Shown here in pieces: positions 5,775 through 7,500 of a DNA stretch of 7,500 bases. The position numbers and the translations under genes are program-made. The notes beneath the pieces are model-generated. The model saw only the letters and a list, made by a program, of their open reading frames with translations, was not told the origin of the DNA and did no database searches. Position 1 is the first letter of the stretch. Each line of letters starts with the position of its first letter. Where the stretch lies: NCBI GenBank assembly GCA_020425835.1, contig JAGQRC010000154.1, positions 1 through 7,500 on the forward strand. Reading direction: 5' to 3'. The DNA comes from Planctomycetota bacterium. GTDB taxonomy: Bacteria > Planctomycetota > UBA8108 > UBA1146 > JAJFFE01.

Positions 5775-7500
5775 TGAGCCCGACAACCACGACGACCGAG
5801 CGGAAGTCAGCAGAGGAGGACCTCGAGCTGGACTTCCATGCGGAGGATGTTCTCGATCGTCCGTTCGATCGACGGCTCGCGCGTCGACTCTTTCGGTATG
5901 TCGGCCCCTATCGCGGATCACTGCTGCTCTCGTTCGCGTTGATCATCGCCAGCACGCTGCTCGGTCTCATCAGCCCGGTGCTCGTCAAGGAAGCGGTCGA
6001 TGGGCCCCTTGCATCGAGCGGTGAGTTCGCAGCCTCCACCTGGTTTCGAGGACTGGCTTCGTCACTCGGCCTTCCTCGCCTCGACGGCACGCCGGGCGGG
6101 TCCGCCGAAGAACTCGGGGCGGCGCGCGCAACCTGGCTCTGGTGGATCGTCGGGATCTATGCCGCCTCCCTGGCCATCCAGTTCTTCCTGCGATACGCCC
6201 AGACCGTCGTGATGAACCGAACCGGCCAGAGTGTCATGCGCGACCTCCGACTGGAGCTCTTTCGGCACCTCCAACGACAGCCGATCAGCTACTTCCAGCG
6301 GCACCCGGTGGGACGACTCGTCACGAGAGTGACCTCCGACGTCGAGGCGTTGAACGAGCTCTTCACGTCCGGTGTCGTCAATCTCCTCGGAGACGTGCTG
6401 TCGATCGTCGGCATCGCGGCGATCATGTTCGTCTACGACCCGGAGCTGGCTGCGGTGGCGTTGGCCGTCTCGCCGCTCCTCGCCGGGGTGACGATCCTGT
6501 TTCGGACCATGGCCCGCAGGCACTACCGAGAGATCCGTCGGCGCATCGCCTTCCTGAGCTCCTACACGCAGGAGTCGATCGTCGGGCTTCCGGTGATCCA
6601 GCTGTTCGGGCGCGAGGAGGCGCGAGCCCGCGGGTACGAACGTATCAACGAGGGGTACCTCCTGGCCTATCTCCGATCGATCTTCTGGTATGCGTTCTTC
6701 TTCCCGGCAGTGGAGATCCTCTCGATCGTCGCTCTGGCTCTGGTTCTCTACGACGCCGGCGGGAGGATCGAGGCCGGAACGCTCCACCTCGGCTCGTTCT
6801 TCCTCTTCTGGATCTACCTCCAGCGGTTCTTCGAGCCGGTTCGGGATCTTGCCGAGAAGTACAACGTGCTCCAGGCGGCAATGGCCTCTGCCGAGCGGAT
6901 CTTCGGCATTCTCGACAGTGACGAGTCGACGCCGAATGGGGCCGAGGCCCGGCCGACGCGGATCCAGAGTGCGATCCGCTTCGAAAACGTCTCGTTCGCC
7001 TACGAGCCCGAGAAGCCGGTGCTCCGCAATGTCAGTTTCGAGATCCCCGTCGGCTCCATGGTCGCCTTGGTCGGGGCGACCGGAGCCGGCAAGAGCACGA
7101 TCATCAACTTGCTGCTGCGTTTCTACGATCCGACCGAGGGCCGGATCACGATCGACGGGCGGGACATCCGCGATCTCGATCTCGAGAGCCACCGCGCCGC
7201 GTTCGGGCTGGTCCTTCAGGATGTCAGCATCTTCAGTCGCACCGTTCGCGAGAACATCGACCTCGACCGCGGGCTCGGCGACGCCGAGCTCGTTCGAGCC
7301 GCGGTCGGGGTCAACGCCATGCCCTTCATCGAGCGCCTCGATGTCGGGATGGAGACGGCCATGCGCGAGAGAGGCGGCTCGCTGTCGTCGGGCGAGCGCC
7401 AGCTACTCTCGTTCGCCCGCGCACTGGCGGGAGATCCGGAAGTTCTCGTCCTGGACGAGGCGACGAGCCACATCGACAGCGAGACCGAGGCGCTGATCCA
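5774..7500 (+). CDS. ABC exporter half-transporter, subunit with catalytic Glu, 3' end outside the window
   Basis: The second half of the exporter; 575 codons are present with no stop before the window edge. It starts at ATG, sharing one base with the previous stop, with GGAG (5762-5765) eight bases upstream. The cytoplasmic N-terminus is acidic and polar, then DVLDRPFDRRLARRLFRYV (25-43), a lead-in typical of the BmrD/TM288 type of subunit. Six membrane segments lie at about 50-70, 121-139, 200-220, 224-244, 303-325 and 339-352. A long extracytoplasmic loop (about 76-120) separates the first two. The nucleotide-binding domain has A-loop Tyr410, Walker A GATGAGKS (434-441), Q-loop Gln482, signature LSSGE (537-541) in place of LSGGQ, and Walker B VLVLDE (557-562) with catalytic Glu562, then D-loop SHID. 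The H-loop and end lie outside. A normal Glu with an altered signature complements the first subunit, which supports an obligate heterodimer with one working ATPase site. Substrate unknown. Confidence 0.9.
   Translation, partial: MSPTTTTTERKSAEEDLELDFHAEDVLDRPFDRRLARRLFRYVGPYRGSLLLSFALIIASTLLGLISPVLVKEAVDGPLASSGEFAASTWFRGLASSLGLPRLDGTPGGSAEELGAARATWLWWIVGIYAASLAIQFFLRYAQTVVMNRTGQSVMRDLRLELFRHLQRQPISYFQRHPVGRLVTRVTSDVEALNELFTSGVVNLLGDVLSIVGIAAIMFVYDPELAAVALAVSPLLAGVTILFRTMARRHYREIRRRIAFLSSYTQESIVGLPVIQLFGREEARARGYERINEGYLLAYLRSIFWYAFFFPAVEILSIVALALVLYDAGGRIEAGTLHLGSFFLFWIYLQRFFEPVRDLAEKYNVLQAAMASAERIFGILDSDESTPNGAEARPTRIQSAIRFENVSFAYEPEKPVLRNVSFEIPVGSMVALVGATGAGKSTIINLLLRFYDPTEGRITIDGRDIRDLDLESHRAAFGLVLQDVSIFSRTVRENIDLDRGLGDAELVRAAVGVNAMPFIERLDVGMETAMRERGGSLSSGERQLLSFARALAGDPEVLVLDEATSHIDSETEALI

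Noticed and set aside
6062..7192. Long minus-strand open frame (376 codons) opposite the second exporter subunit
   Set aside because: It is very rich in Asp, Glu and Arg with no domain, antisense to an unambiguous ABC transporter gene.
6142..7496. Two + strand open frames (259 and 268 codons) inside the second exporter gene
   Set aside because: They are out-of-frame shadows. The real frame runs from ATG 5774 without a stop to the window end and carries all ABC motifs.

Overview
The window is GC-rich bacterial DNA with a strong G/C preference at third codon positions and dense same-strand gene packing. All genes I can support lie on the + strand. The set (a kleisin, a formylating initiation system, an rRNA methyltransferase, a secreted HEAT/TPR-type protein and an ABC exporter pair) is that of a free-living bacterium. 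The style of the secreted repeat protein and of the Fmt sequence makes Planctomycetota or a similar environmental phylum plausible. This is only an impression and no marker here settles it.

Layout: (1) 1-2571 is a tightly coupled three-gene run: the 3' end of scpA, a complete fmt (methionyl-tRNA formyltransferase) and a complete rsmB (16S rRNA m5C methyltransferase), each joined by a 4-base start/stop overlap. (2) 2572-2857 is a non-coding gap. It holds a 17-bp tandem repeat (2.8 copies), a 14-bp perfect palindrome and a hairpin with an A-tract that reads as an intrinsic terminator on the minus strand, where no gene is visible. (3) 2858-3880 encodes an exported protein of 340 residues with HEAT-like then TPR-like helical repeats and a proline-rich tail; it starts at TTG. 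(4) 3881-4025 is a short gap with an imperfect hairpin. (5) 4026 to the window end carries two half-size ABC exporters joined by a TGATG overlap; the second runs off the window.

The two ABC halves are very probably one heterodimeric exporter with one impaired and one intact ATP site. The first has Asp in place of the catalytic Glu after Walker B, and His where the A-loop aromatic is expected, but a perfect LSGGQ. The second has a normal Walker B Glu and A-loop Tyr, but an altered signature, LSSGE. In a head-to-tail dimer both defects fall in the same site. The substrate cannot be told from the sequence.

No RNA genes, CRISPR arrays, transposases or prophage genes are visible. Most of the window is ordinary core and transport genes; the 2572-2857 gap is the part least explained. 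I found no convincing evidence of an undescribed multi-gene system.
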